A stretch of DNA of 64,000 nucleotides, taken from positions 30,514 to 94,513 of the forward strand of contig CAZTIG010000008.1 of NCBI GenBank assembly GCA_964613665.1. Reading direction: 5' to 3'. Below, in pieces: positions 40,907 to 49,835 of this stretch. The notes beneath the pieces were generated by a model. That model was not told the origin of the DNA. It made no database searches and was given only the letters and a program-made list of their open reading frames with translations. Source of the stretch: CAZQFV01 sp964613665 (GTDB lineage: Bacteria; Chloroflexota; Chloroflexia; DTKN01). Numbering within the stretch: the first letter of the stretch is position 1; each line of letters begins with the position of its first letter. Position numbers and translations under genes: made by a program.

Positions 40907-43702
40907 ATGACCCACGCTGTCAACGGATCGACCGACGGGCGTCGCTGGTGGCGCCACTCTATCACCCTGCTCCTGATCGCCGCACTCCTGGCGGCCGCGT
41001 TGTGCGGGCCGGCCCCCGTGCCGGTCACGCGGGCCCAGGGCCTGGTGCAGTTCGAGGAGGGCATCGACCCCGACCTCTGGTACCAGGATCACGAGATCGA
41101 GCATTCCTGGCGGCCGGCCTACCTGCACCTGGCCACCGGCGATCCGTACTCGACCGACCACGGTGTCTACCAGTGGCCGTACGATCTCGACTCGATCGGT
41201 TGGAGCATGCAGTCGTACCAGGACTACGGGGGCACACCCTACTTTCATCATGGGATGGACATGATGAAGATGTACGGCACACATGTCTACAACCGCTCCG
41301 GGGGCCAGGTGATCAATATCGAGAACTACCGGCCCGGCTGGGATCTGTACTGGGAAGTGGCCGTCCTGGACCCGGACGGCTATATCTGGCAGTACCACCA
41401 CATCGACGAGCCCACCATTCCACAATACATCTGGGACAAGTGGTACGAGTACCTGGCCGATCCGATCAACGGTGGCTTCATCGATCCAGATACCTGGATC
41501 GGCGATATCATCGAGTGGCCGGTCTGGTCGTTCGGCAAGCAGTTCAATCACATCCACCTGAACATCCTGGGGGCCGGCGGCGTCTACTGCAACGGCTTCG
41601 AGTTTCACGTCCCCCTGCCCGACACCGACGGGCCCGAGATACAGGCCGTTGGCCTGCTGCAGAACGGCCAGGTCTATGCCGGAAACGAGATCGAGGGCGA
41701 CTACAGCCTATACGTCCGCTCCCGCGACCTGATCCTGGACGATGTCTACTGGCTTCCGCCGTGGGAGATCACCTTTGCCATGGACTGCGGGCCGGTGCAC
41801 ACCACCTGGCGCTTCGATACGCTGCCCGGGGGCGCCGACCGCTATGCCTACCTGGACGATTTCTACGTGGTCCCGCCGACGTGTGGGAACTATGACTGCC
41901 GGGACTATTACATCGACCTGGGCTTCATCCCCGATTCCCAGTTTCAATTCCCCGCCGACGGGGGAGCACACACCGTTCACGTGATGGTGCGCGACTATGC
42001 CGGGAACTCGGCCAGCCAGGATTTCACCTACACGGTCATCGCGCCCCCGCGGGGAACGCCGCTGTGGCAGGACGACTTGGAAACCGACCGAGGCTGGATC
42101 CCCAACCCCCTCGGATCGGACACGGCGACGGCGGGCTTCTGGGAGCGTGGCGATCCGGAAGACACCTACTCCAACGGGCCCAAGCAGGTGGGGACGACGA
42201 CGAGCGGCCTGAATGACCTGGTGACGGGGCGGCTGGCCGGCGCCAACGCCGACAGCTACGACATCGACGGCGGGGTGACTACCATCCGCTCGCCGGATAT
42301 CGTCCTGCCGGTGACCGATTCCCTGACGCTATCGTTTCGCTTCTACCTGGCGCATGGGAACAACGCCTCGGCCGCCGACTATCTGCGGGTCAATGTGGTG
42401 GGCTTGACCACGACGACGGTGTTCGAGGAGTTGGGCGCCCCCGAAAACGACAATGGGGCGTGGGCCATCCAGAACGTCAGCCTCGACGCCTGGGCCGGGC
42501 AGACGATCTACCTGCTATTTGAGGCCGCGGACGAGCAGGGCGACAGCCTGGTGGAAGCGGCCATCGACGACGTGGTGATCGTTGCCTACACCAACCAGCC
42601 GCCAGTCGCGCTTCCCCAGTCCGTATCCACTGAAGAGGACACGCCGGTGGACATCGTCCTGGTCGGCTACGATTTGGATTGCGACCCGCTCACCTACAGC
42701 ATCGACTCAGGACCCAGCTATGGGACGTTGAGCGGTACACCGCCCAACGTGACCTACACGCCGGAGGCCAACTACAGCGGCGTCGACGCATTTACCTTTG
42801 TCGTCAGCGATGGTATGGCCTTCTCTGCCCCGGCCCTGGTCAGCATCACCGTTCTGCCGCGGAACGAGATGCCCGTGGCCTACCCGCAGGCCGTCACCAC
42901 CACCGAGGATACCGCCCTGGAGATCGTCCTTACAGGCTACGACCCGGACGATGACCCGCTCACCTTCGCCATATCGGAGGGGCCCAACCATGGCATGCTT
43001 GGCGGTACCGCTCCTACCCTGACCTACACGCCCACGCTCCACTACAACGGCCCCGACGCCTTTGCCTTTGTCGTCAGCGATGGCCTGATCACGTCGACGC
43101 CGGCCGTGGTCGGCATCACGGTGCTGCCGGCGAACGGGGCGCCCGTGGCCTACCCGCAGGCCGCCACCACTACCGAGGATACCGCCCTGGAGATCGTCCT
43201 CACCGGCCACGACCCGGATGGCGACTCGCTCGCCTTCAGCGTCGTGTCGGGCCCGAGCCATGGGCTGCTGGGCGGCATCCCTCCCACCCTGACCTACACG
43301 CCCACGCTGGACTACAACGGCCCCGACGCCTTCGCCTTTGTCGTCAGCGACGGCCTGGTTACCTCGACGCCGGCGCTGGTGGACATTGCCGTGCAGGCGG
43401 TGAACGACGCCCCGGTGGCCCTTGCGCAGGCGGTGACCATGACCTGGGGCCATGCCAGGGCCATTACCCTCACGGGTTGGGATACCGAGGGGGATGAGCT
43501 TTCCTACAGTGTGGTGGCCGGGCCGGCCCACGGCACCCTCGGCGGGACGGCGCCGTACCTGACCTACACGCCAGCCCCCGGCTACGCGGGGTTCGATCTT
43601 TTTGCCTTTGTCGTCAACGACGGCGAGCTGGACTCGCCGCCGGCGGTGGTCAGCATCACGATCAGGGCAGCCATCTACCTGCCGGTGGTCGTCAGACCCT
43701 GA
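40907..43702 (+). CDS. Secreted M23-like peptidase with cadherin-like repeats
   Basis: ATG with AAGGAG upstream; 931 residues. A signal peptide (about 1-44) is followed by a LytM/M23-like domain: HHGMD near residue 123, QYHHID, and HIHLNIL, matching the H-x3-D and H-x-H zinc ligands. A jelly-roll-like domain follows (about 385-560), then four cadherin/tandem-95-type repeats of about 90 residues (PVAYPQA.TTTEDTALEIVL and DAFAFVVSDG). It ends in IYLPVVVRP. Repeats two and three are nearly identical in DNA (42868-43130 and 43138-43400). Probably an envelope-acting hydrolase or adhesin. Confidence 0.75.
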   Translation: MTHAVNGSTDGRRWWRHSITLLLIAALLAAALCGPAPVPVTRAQGLVQFEEGIDPDLWYQDHEIEHSWRPAYLHLATGDPYSTDHGVYQWPYDLDSIGWSMQSYQDYGGTPYFHHGMDMMKMYGTHVYNRSGGQVINIENYRPGWDLYWEVAVLDPDGYIWQYHHIDEPTIPQYIWDKWYEYLADPINGGFIDPDTWIGDIIEWPVWSFGKQFNHIHLNILGAGGVYCNGFEFHVPLPDTDGPEIQAVGLLQNGQVYAGNEIEGDYSLYVRSRDLILDDVYWLPPWEITFAMDCGPVHTTWRFDTLPGGADRYAYLDDFYVVPPTCGNYDCRDYYIDLGFIPDSQFQFPADGGAHTVHVMVRDYAGNSASQDFTYTVIAPPRGTPLWQDDLETDRGWIPNPLGSDTATAGFWERGDPEDTYSNGPKQVGTTTSGLNDLVTGRLAGANADSYDIDGGVTTIRSPDIVLPVTDSLTLSFRFYLAHGNNASAADYLRVNVVGLTTTTVFEELGAPENDNGAWAIQNVSLDAWAGQTIYLLFEAADEQGDSLVEAAIDDVVIVAYTNQPPVALPQSVSTEEDTPVDIVLVGYDLDCDPLTYSIDSGPSYGTLSGTPPNVTYTPEANYSGVDAFTFVVSDGMAFSAPALVSITVLPRNEMPVAYPQAVTTTEDTALEIVLTGYDPDDDPLTFAISEGPNHGMLGGTAPTLTYTPTLHYNGPDAFAFVVSDGLITSTPAVVGITVLPANGAPVAYPQAATTTEDTALEIVLTGHDPDGDSLAFSVVSGPSHGLLGGIPPTLTYTPTLDYNGPDAFAFVVSDGLVTSTPALVDIAVQAVNDAPVALAQAVTMTWGHARAITLTGWDTEGDELSYSVVAGPAHGTLGGTAPYLTYTPAPGYAGFDLFAFVVNDGELDSPPAVVSITIRAAIYLPVVVRP

Positions 43703-43704
43703 AA

Positions 43705-43767
43705 GAAGCAGGATGCAGGATGCGGGACCATTGCGTCCTGCATCCTGCATCCTGCTTCCTGCCTCTC
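43705..43767. repeat. 19-bp inverted repeat built of 7-bp units
   Basis: 43705-43723 and 43740-43758 are exact reverse complements with a 16-nt loop, just after the stop of the M23-like gene. The right arm belongs to five tandem heptamers (GCGTCCT, GCATCCT, GCATCCT, GCTTCCT, GCCTCTC; 43733-43767). It may act as a transcript end or be a repeat element; no T-tract. Confidence 0.65.
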
Positions 43768-43804
43768 CCACAGATATGGCGGGCGCGCTTGTGACCTAGC
43801 CTTC

Positions 43805-43833
43805 TTGACGCTCCCGGTTTTCGGGCGTATAAT
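43805..43833 (+). promoter_or_regulatory. Promoter for the hdrA-mvhD operon
   Basis: TTGACG (43805-43810), 17-bp spacer, TATAAT (43828-43833). It excludes the upstream GTG at 43834 as start of hdrA. Confidence 0.7.
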
Positions 43834-43875
43834 GTGCCCGCTGGCACAAACTCGAGCGCCCTGGAGGTCGTTCCG

Positions 43876-46800
43876 TTGGAAGAAACGCTTGCGCCTGTGG
43901 TTGGAGAGCGGGTGGGGGCTGTCTTGGTGGTCGGCGGCGGTGTGGGCGGCATGCGCGCCGCCTACGACCTGGCCGAGGCCGGCCTGAAGGTCTACTTGGT
44001 GGAGGTCACCCCGGCCCTCGGCGGCAAGATCGCCCAGTTGGGCTTCATGTTTCCCTCGCACGACTGCGTCCTCTGCCGAGGCACTGCGGAGCACGGCTAC
44101 GGCTGCACCCGACCGGCCATCTCCTATGCCTTTCTGGACCACAGCACCCATCCCAATATCCAGGTCATGACGCTGACGCAGATTCGCCGCGTCGAGGGCC
44201 AGACCGGTCACTTCCGGGTGCTGCTGCGCCACTCCCCGCGGCACGTCGACGTGGCCCGCTGCACCAGTTGCGGCGAATGCTCCCGGGTCTGCCCGGTGGA
44301 GCTGCCCAGCGAGTTCCAGCTGGGCATGCGCACACGCAGGGCCGCCTACAAGGTCTCGCCGCGCACGGTGCCCGACGTCTACCTGGTGGACAAAGGCCCC
44401 TACTGCGAGGGCTGCAACAAGTGTCAGGAGGCCTGTCCCACCGGGGCCATCGACCTGAACGAGGAGGCCTGGGAGGAGAGGATCGACGTCGGGGCGATCA
44501 TCCTGACTCCTGGTTTCACCCTCTACAATCCGGCGCTGAGTGAGGAGCTGGGCTTTGGGCGCTACCCCAACGTAGTCACCAGCCTGCAGTTCGAGCGTCT
44601 GGTCAGCCGCTCGGGGCCCACTGAGGGGGCCACCCGCCGCCCCTCCGACGGCCGGCCTCCCAAGCGGATCGCCTGGCTGCAGTGTGTCGGCTCGCGCGAT
44701 CGCCAGCACGATTACTGCTCCTCGATCTGCTGCATGTACGCCACGAAGGAGGCCGTCCTGGCCCGCCAGCGCGACCCCGAGGCCGAGTGCCGCATCTTCA
44801 CCATGGACGAACGCACCTTCAACAAGGAGTACAACGCCTACTTTATCCGCTCGCGCGACTCTTACGGCGTGCAGTACACCCGCTGCCGCATCTCCAGCAT
44901 CCGCGAGGAGCCCGAGAGCCACGACTTGCTTATCCATTACCAGGACGAGGAAGGAAAGCTGCGCCAGGAGCGTTTCAACCTGGTCGTCCTCTCGGTTGGC
45001 TCGGAACCGCCGATGCAGGCCGTGGCCCTGGCCCATGAACTGGGCATCGAGCTGAACGAGTACGGTTTCTGCCGCACGGGCAAGTTCACGCCGGTGGAGA
45101 CGAGCCGGCCGGGTGTCTATGTGGCCGGGGCCTTTTCCAGCCCCAAGGAGATCGCCGAGACCGTCGCCGAGGCCAGCGCGGCGGCGGCGGCCTGCATGGA
45201 GCTGCTGGCCGGCGCCCCCGCAGGCCACCGGGGTACGGAGTATCCGCCGGAGCGCGACGTCAGCGCCGAGGCGCCGCGCGTCGGGGTGTTCATCTGTCGC
45301 TGTGGGCAGGAGATCGCCGGGGTGGTGGACACGACAGCGGTGGCCGCCTATGCCCGCACCCTGCCCGATGTCGCCTGCGTCGAGGAGATCGATTTCGCCT
45401 GCATCGGCGAGGCACCGGCCCGCATCGAGCAGATCATCGCCGACCAGAGGTTGAACCGAGTGGTCATCGCTGCGTGCAGCCCGCGGACCCACGAGGCCTT
45501 TTTCCAGAGGAGCCTGCGCCGGGCCGGGCTGAACCCCTACCTGCTGGAGATGGCCAACATCCGCGCCCAGTGCGCCTGGCCCCACCTTGAGGACCCCGCC
45601 ACAGCCACCCGCCAGGCTCGCGAGATCGTGCGCGTGGCCACGGCGCGCGCCCGCCGGCTGGAGGCAGTCCACCGCACCCCTGTTCCCGTGACCAAGCGCG
45701 CCCTGATCATCGGCGGGGGCATGTCCGGCATCAACGCTGCCCTGACGATCGCCGCTGCCGGCTATTCCGTCACCCTGGTGGAACGCAGCTCGGTCCTGGG
45801 TGGGCACGTGCGCCAGCTCTACTCCACAGCCGAGGGCGCCGATCCGCAGGCCTACCTCTTCTCCCTGGTCCACCGCGTCCTGCAGGACCCCCTGGTCACC
45901 GTGTACCTGGACAGCGAGGTGGTGCGGCACGACGGTTTTGTCGGCAACTTCCGTTCGACGATCGAGGTGCACCGCGGCGACCCGGTCCGCCGGCATACGG
46001 TGGAGGTCGAGCACGGGGTGACCATCGTCGCCACCGGTGGGCAAGAGTTCCATGGGTCGGTCTACCTGCTGGGCCAGCACGAGCGGGTGATGACCCAGCA
46101 GGAGCTGGAGCGGCTGATCCTGGTCAACCCCGGGCAGGTGGCCCAGATGAACACGGTGGTGATGATCCAGTGCGTCCGCCCGCCGGACGCCGCCTACGAC
46201 TACTGCAGCCGCATCTGCTGCACGAACACGGTCAAGAACGCCGTGCGCATCAAGCGCCTCAACCCCAGGGCGCGCATCTATGTGCTCTACAAGGACATTA
46301 TCACCTACGGTTTCCGCGAGCAGTACTACACCGAGGCCCGCCGCCAGGGAGTGGTCTTTGTGCGCTACGGCGAGGGGAATCCCCCGCGGGTCGAGGCGCT
46401 CGACGGGCAGGTCCAGGTGCGGGTGACCGATCCATCGCTGGGGGATGAGCTGGTGATTCAGCCGGACTGCGTGGCGCTGAGCATGAGCATCGAGCCGGAC
46501 CCCAGCACCGCCCGCCTTTCGGAGATGCTCGGCGTACCGCTTTCGCCGGAAGGTTTTTTCATGGAGGCGCACATCAAGATGCGCCCCATCGATTTCCTGC
46601 GCGAGGGTATCTTCCTCGCCGGCATGGCCCACTACCCCAAGTTCATCGAGGAGGCCATCGCCCAGGCCCAGGGCGCGGCCGGCCGGGCCCTGACGATCCT
46701 CTCCCGCGATATCCTGGAGGTCGGCGGGGTGGCCGCAGTCGTCGACCAGGACAAGTGCGTGGGCTGCCTGACCTGCGTGCGGGTCTGCCCCTTTGATGTA

Positions 46801-47004
46801 CCGGTGGTGGACGCCGCGCGCACCGGCGTGGGTGGCATCCAGGGAGCGGCGTACATCGAGCCGGGGCGCTGCCAGGGCTGCGGCACCTGCACCGGGGAGT
46901 GCCCGGCCAAGGCCATCCAGTTGACGCTGTACCGGGACGATCAGATCGTCGTGCCCGATATGGCCGTTCTGGGCGCCTGGCTGCCGGAAGAGTGTCAGGA
47001 GTAG
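43876..47004 (+). CDS. hdrA: Double-length HdrA-type FAD/iron-sulphur oxidoreductase
   Basis: TTG 43876 with GGAGG upstream is the best start. About 1042 residues made of two HdrA-like halves. First half: FAD site VGGGVGGMRAAYDLAEAG, then ferredoxin motifs CTSCGECSRVCP (from 129) and CEGCNKCQEACP (from 177). Second half: GVFICRCG near 470, the AACSPRTHEAFF segment, a second FAD site (IIGGGMSGINAALTIAAAG near 609), and C-terminal CVGCLTCVRVCP (from 961) and CQGCGTCTGECP. HdrA performs flavin-based electron bifurcation in heterodisulfide reductases; here it lacks neighbours HdrB/C and is paired with MvhD. Confidence 0.88.
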   Translation: MEETLAPVVGERVGAVLVVGGGVGGMRAAYDLAEAGLKVYLVEVTPALGGKIAQLGFMFPSHDCVLCRGTAEHGYGCTRPAISYAFLDHSTHPNIQVMTLTQIRRVEGQTGHFRVLLRHSPRHVDVARCTSCGECSRVCPVELPSEFQLGMRTRRAAYKVSPRTVPDVYLVDKGPYCEGCNKCQEACPTGAIDLNEEAWEERIDVGAIILTPGFTLYNPALSEELGFGRYPNVVTSLQFERLVSRSGPTEGATRRPSDGRPPKRIAWLQCVGSRDRQHDYCSSICCMYATKEAVLARQRDPEAECRIFTMDERTFNKEYNAYFIRSRDSYGVQYTRCRISSIREEPESHDLLIHYQDEEGKLRQERFNLVVLSVGSEPPMQAVALAHELGIELNEYGFCRTGKFTPVETSRPGVYVAGAFSSPKEIAETVAEASAAAAACMELLAGAPAGHRGTEYPPERDVSAEAPRVGVFICRCGQEIAGVVDTTAVAAYARTLPDVACVEEIDFACIGEAPARIEQIIADQRLNRVVIAACSPRTHEAFFQRSLRRAGLNPYLLEMANIRAQCAWPHLEDPATATRQAREIVRVATARARRLEAVHRTPVPVTKRALIIGGGMSGINAALTIAAAGYSVTLVERSSVLGGHVRQLYSTAEGADPQAYLFSLVHRVLQDPLVTVYLDSEVVRHDGFVGNFRSTIEVHRGDPVRRHTVEVEHGVTIVATGGQEFHGSVYLLGQHERVMTQQELERLILVNPGQVAQMNTVVMIQCVRPPDAAYDYCSRICCTNTVKNAVRIKRLNPRARIYVLYKDIITYGFREQYYTEARRQGVVFVRYGEGNPPRVEALDGQVQVRVTDPSLGDELVIQPDCVALSMSIEPDPSTARLSEMLGVPLSPEGFFMEAHIKMRPIDFLREGIFLAGMAHYPKFIEEAIAQAQGAAGRALTILSRDILEVGGVAAVVDQDKCVGCLTCVRVCPFDVPVVDAARTGVGGIQGAAYIEPGRCQGCGTCTGECPAKAIQLTLYRDDQIVVPDMAVLGAWLPEECQE

Positions 47005-47010
47005 GCTGCC

Positions 47011-47442
47011 GTGGAGCAGGAGAGAACTCCCGAGATCACCGTGTTCACCTGCATCTACTGCGGGTACACCTCGGCCGACATGGCCGGCGCGATCGGCATT
47101 CAATACCCAGCCGATGTCAAGATCGTCAAGCTGCCGTGCACCGGCAAGATGGACACGATCTACATCCTGAAGGCCCTTGAACAGGGGGCCGACGCGGTCA
47201 TGGTGGTGGCTTGCGCCAAGGGCACCTGCCACCACTTGGAGGGGAACCTGCGCGCCGAGAAGCGCGTCGGCCGGGCCAGGGAGCTGCTGGAAAAGGTCGG
47301 CCTGGGCGGCGATCGGGTGGACATCTTTTTCGTCACTGGTTCGCAGGGAGTCTCCTTCGCTGCGGCGGTGGAGGAGATGACCGGGCGGGTGAAGCGGTTG
47401 GGGCCCAACCCGCTCAAGAGAAGGGGGCACCGTTCCGCCTAG
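47011..47442 (+). CDS. mvhD: MvhD/FlpD-type electron-transfer subunit
   Basis: GTG start 6 bp after hdrA; 143 residues. Conserved cysteine segments FTCIYCGYTSADMAG, VKLPCTGKMDTIYILKAL and VVACAKGTCHHLEGN match the MvhD family that bridges HdrA to a hydrogenase or formate dehydrogenase through a [2Fe-2S] cluster. Its electron donor is not encoded nearby. Convergent with the glycyl radical enzyme, with stops a few bases apart. Confidence 0.9.
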   Translation: MEQERTPEITVFTCIYCGYTSADMAGAIGIQYPADVKIVKLPCTGKMDTIYILKALEQGADAVMVVACAKGTCHHLEGNLRAEKRVGRARELLEKVGLGGDRVDIFFVTGSQGVSFAAAVEEMTGRVKRLGPNPLKRRGHRSA

Positions 47443-47445
47443 CGC

Positions 47446-49812
47446 CTAGAACCCCTGGTGCTCCGTGCGGGCGATGATCTCGTCCTGCAGGACTCTACCC
47501 AGATCACAGAAATAGTCGCTGTAGCCGGCCACGCGCACGATCAGGTCGCGGTGCTGCTCCGGGTGGTCCTGCGCTGCCCGCAGGGTGGCCGCGTCGACGA
47601 CGTTGAACTGGATGTGGTGGCCGTCCAACCTGAAGTACGCGCGGACGAGCTGCACCAGGCTGTCCAGGCCGGCGTCGTCGGCCAGGAGCTGCGGGGTGAA
47701 TTTCAGGTTGAGCAGGGTGCCCCCGGTGCGAACATGGTCCATCTTGGCCACGGAGCGGATCACGGCCGTCGGCCCGTGCCGGTCGGCCCCCTGCACCGGC
47801 GAGACGCCCTCGGAGAGCGGCATCCCGGCCCGCCGGCCGTCCGGCGTGGCGCCGACCACGGAGCCGAAGTAGACGTGCACGGTCGTCGGGAGCAGGTTGA
47901 TGTGGTACCGACCGCCCCGGGTGTTGGGCCGGCCGTCGATGGCTGCGAAGTAGGCCTCGAACAACTCCACCATCACCGCATCGGCATAGTCGTCGTCGTT
48001 GCCGTACTTGGGCGTGCGGTTCAGAAGCAGCTGCCGCAGCCGCTCGGCGCCGGCGAAGTCGGCGCGCAGCGCCCCCAGTAGCTCGGGCATGGGCAGGTCC
48101 CCCCGGTCGTAGACGTGGTACCGGAGCGCGGCCATGGCATCGCTGATGGTGCCCAGTCCGACCCCCTGGATGTAGCTCGTGTCGTAGCGCGCGCCGCCGT
48201 CGTGATAGTCCCGGCCCTTGGCGATGCAGTCGTCGATCAGGAGCGACAGGAACGGGGCCGGCATGTACCGGGCGTAGAGCCGCTCGATGACGTTGTTGCC
48301 GCGCACCTTGATGTCGACGATGTGGTTGAGCTGGCGGCGGTAGGCGGACAGGAGCTCCTCGAAGGTGGCCCAGGAGGCCGGGTCGCCCGTCTCCGGACCG
48401 ATGCGCCGGCCCGTGCGCGGATCGAGGCCGTTGTTCAGGGTGATCTCCAGGACTTTGGGCATGTTCAGGTAGCCGGTCAGGATGTAGCTCTCCTTGCCGA
48501 AAGCACCCACCTCCACGCAGCCGCTGGAGCCGCCGCAGCGGGCGTCGACCAGGTCCTTTCCCTGGCGGACCAGCTCCTGGACGATGAGGTCGCAGTTGAA
48601 CACCGATGGCTGGCCGAAGCCGCTGCGGATGATGCGCGCGGCGCGCTGCAGGAAGCGGTCGGGGCTCTTCTTGCTGACCTGGATCGAGGAGCTGGGCTGT
48701 AGCAGGCGCATCTCCTCGATTACGTCCAGCAGCAGGTAGGTGACCTCGTTGACGCCGTCGGTCCCGTCCGGGCGCAGCCCGCCCAGGTTGATCTGGGCAA
48801 AGTCGGTGTAGGTGCTGCTCTCGGCGGCGGTGACGCCCACCTTTGGCGGGGCCGGCTGGTTGTTGAACTGGATCCACAGGCACTGCAGGAGCTCCTCGGC
48901 CTGCTCGCGCGTGAGGGTGCCCTCGGCCAGCCCTTGCTCATAGAAGGGCAGGAGGTGTTGATCGAGCCGGCCGGGGTTGAAGGCGTCCCAGGGATTCAGC
49001 TCGATCGTCACCCCCAGGTGGACGAACCAGTAGTACTGCAGCGCCTCCCAGAAGTCGCGCGGGGCCCGGGCCGGGACACGGCCGCAGACCGCGGCGATGC
49101 GCTCCAGCTCAGCCCGGCGCTGGGGGTCAGACTCTCCCTGGGCCAGCGCGCGGGCCTCCTCGGCGTAGCGCCCGGCGAAGCGGACGAGGGCCTGGGCGCA
49201 CAGGCGCATGGCCCGCAGCTCCTCCTGCCTGTCGTAGGCGGCGGGGTCGCGCAGGTAGTCCAGGCCGGCCAGGGACTGGTCGATGCGGTCGATGAAATCG
49301 AGCATGCCCAGGCGGTAGATCTTGTCGTCCAGCACGGTGTGGCCGGGCGAGCGCTGCTCCATGAACTCGGTAAAGAGGCCCGCCTCGTAGGCGCCGTGCC
49401 ACTCGGGCGTCATCTCCTGGAAGATGCGCTCGCGCAGCGACTTGCCCTGCCAGAAGGGGATGATCGTATCCCGGTAGACCCGGCGGGCCTCCGGGCTGAC
49501 GGCAAAGGGGATCTTTTCCCGGGTATCGAGGATCTCGAGGTCGGCCAGGCTGTGGCAGCACAGTTCGGGGTAGGTCGGTGCGGCCTTGGGGGCCGGCCCC
49601 TTTTGGCCGACGATCAGCTCGCCCGCGCCGATGTGGATGGCCTTGCGCTCCAGCAGGTACTGGAACAGCAGGGCCCGGCGCAGGGGCGCCGAGACCGGCC
49701 CCATGTCCTGGCGGTAGAACTCGGTGACCAGCTCGGCCCGCTCGGTAGACAGGGTCGGACGGGCGGACAGGCTCTCCTGGCGCAGGCGGGCGACGCGCGC
49801 GGTCATGGGCAT
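47446..49812 (-). CDS. Glycyl radical enzyme, trans-4-hydroxy-L-proline dehydratase-like
   Basis: ATG 49812 with AGGAGG upstream; 788 residues. The active-site loop is GGSSGCVEVGAFGKE (thiyl cysteine and catalytic glutamate) and the glycyl radical loop near the C-terminus is RVAGYSDYF. From memory, the overall sequence (AMTPEW-, FNNQPAPPKVG-, KYGNDDDYAD-like phrases are present here as MTPEW, FNNQPAPPKVG, KYGNDDDYAD) is close to hydroxyproline dehydratase HypD, where the loop reads GCVET; the valine here is a difference next to the catalytic Glu. Oxygen-sensitive, so active only in anoxia. Activated by the adjacent radical SAM protein. Confidence 0.82.
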   Translation of the reverse strand: MPMTARVARLRQESLSARPTLSTERAELVTEFYRQDMGPVSAPLRRALLFQYLLERKAIHIGAGELIVGQKGPAPKAAPTYPELCCHSLADLEILDTREKIPFAVSPEARRVYRDTIIPFWQGKSLRERIFQEMTPEWHGAYEAGLFTEFMEQRSPGHTVLDDKIYRLGMLDFIDRIDQSLAGLDYLRDPAAYDRQEELRAMRLCAQALVRFAGRYAEEARALAQGESDPQRRAELERIAAVCGRVPARAPRDFWEALQYYWFVHLGVTIELNPWDAFNPGRLDQHLLPFYEQGLAEGTLTREQAEELLQCLWIQFNNQPAPPKVGVTAAESSTYTDFAQINLGGLRPDGTDGVNEVTYLLLDVIEEMRLLQPSSSIQVSKKSPDRFLQRAARIIRSGFGQPSVFNCDLIVQELVRQGKDLVDARCGGSSGCVEVGAFGKESYILTGYLNMPKVLEITLNNGLDPRTGRRIGPETGDPASWATFEELLSAYRRQLNHIVDIKVRGNNVIERLYARYMPAPFLSLLIDDCIAKGRDYHDGGARYDTSYIQGVGLGTISDAMAALRYHVYDRGDLPMPELLGALRADFAGAERLRQLLLNRTPKYGNDDDYADAVMVELFEAYFAAIDGRPNTRGGRYHINLLPTTVHVYFGSVVGATPDGRRAGMPLSEGVSPVQGADRHGPTAVIRSVAKMDHVRTGGTLLNLKFTPQLLADDAGLDSLVQLVRAYFRLDGHHIQFNVVDAATLRAAQDHPEQHRDLIVRVAGYSDYFCDLGRVLQDEIIARTEHQGF

Positions 49813-49835
49813 GGTGGAACCTCCTGTTGCAGCGA

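Noticed and set aside
43675..47430. 1251-codon minus-strand ORF opposite hdrA
   Set aside because: It mirrors the coding strand of a clearly recognised gene; its product has no domain and low complexity, as expected for an antisense shadow in GC-rich DNA.
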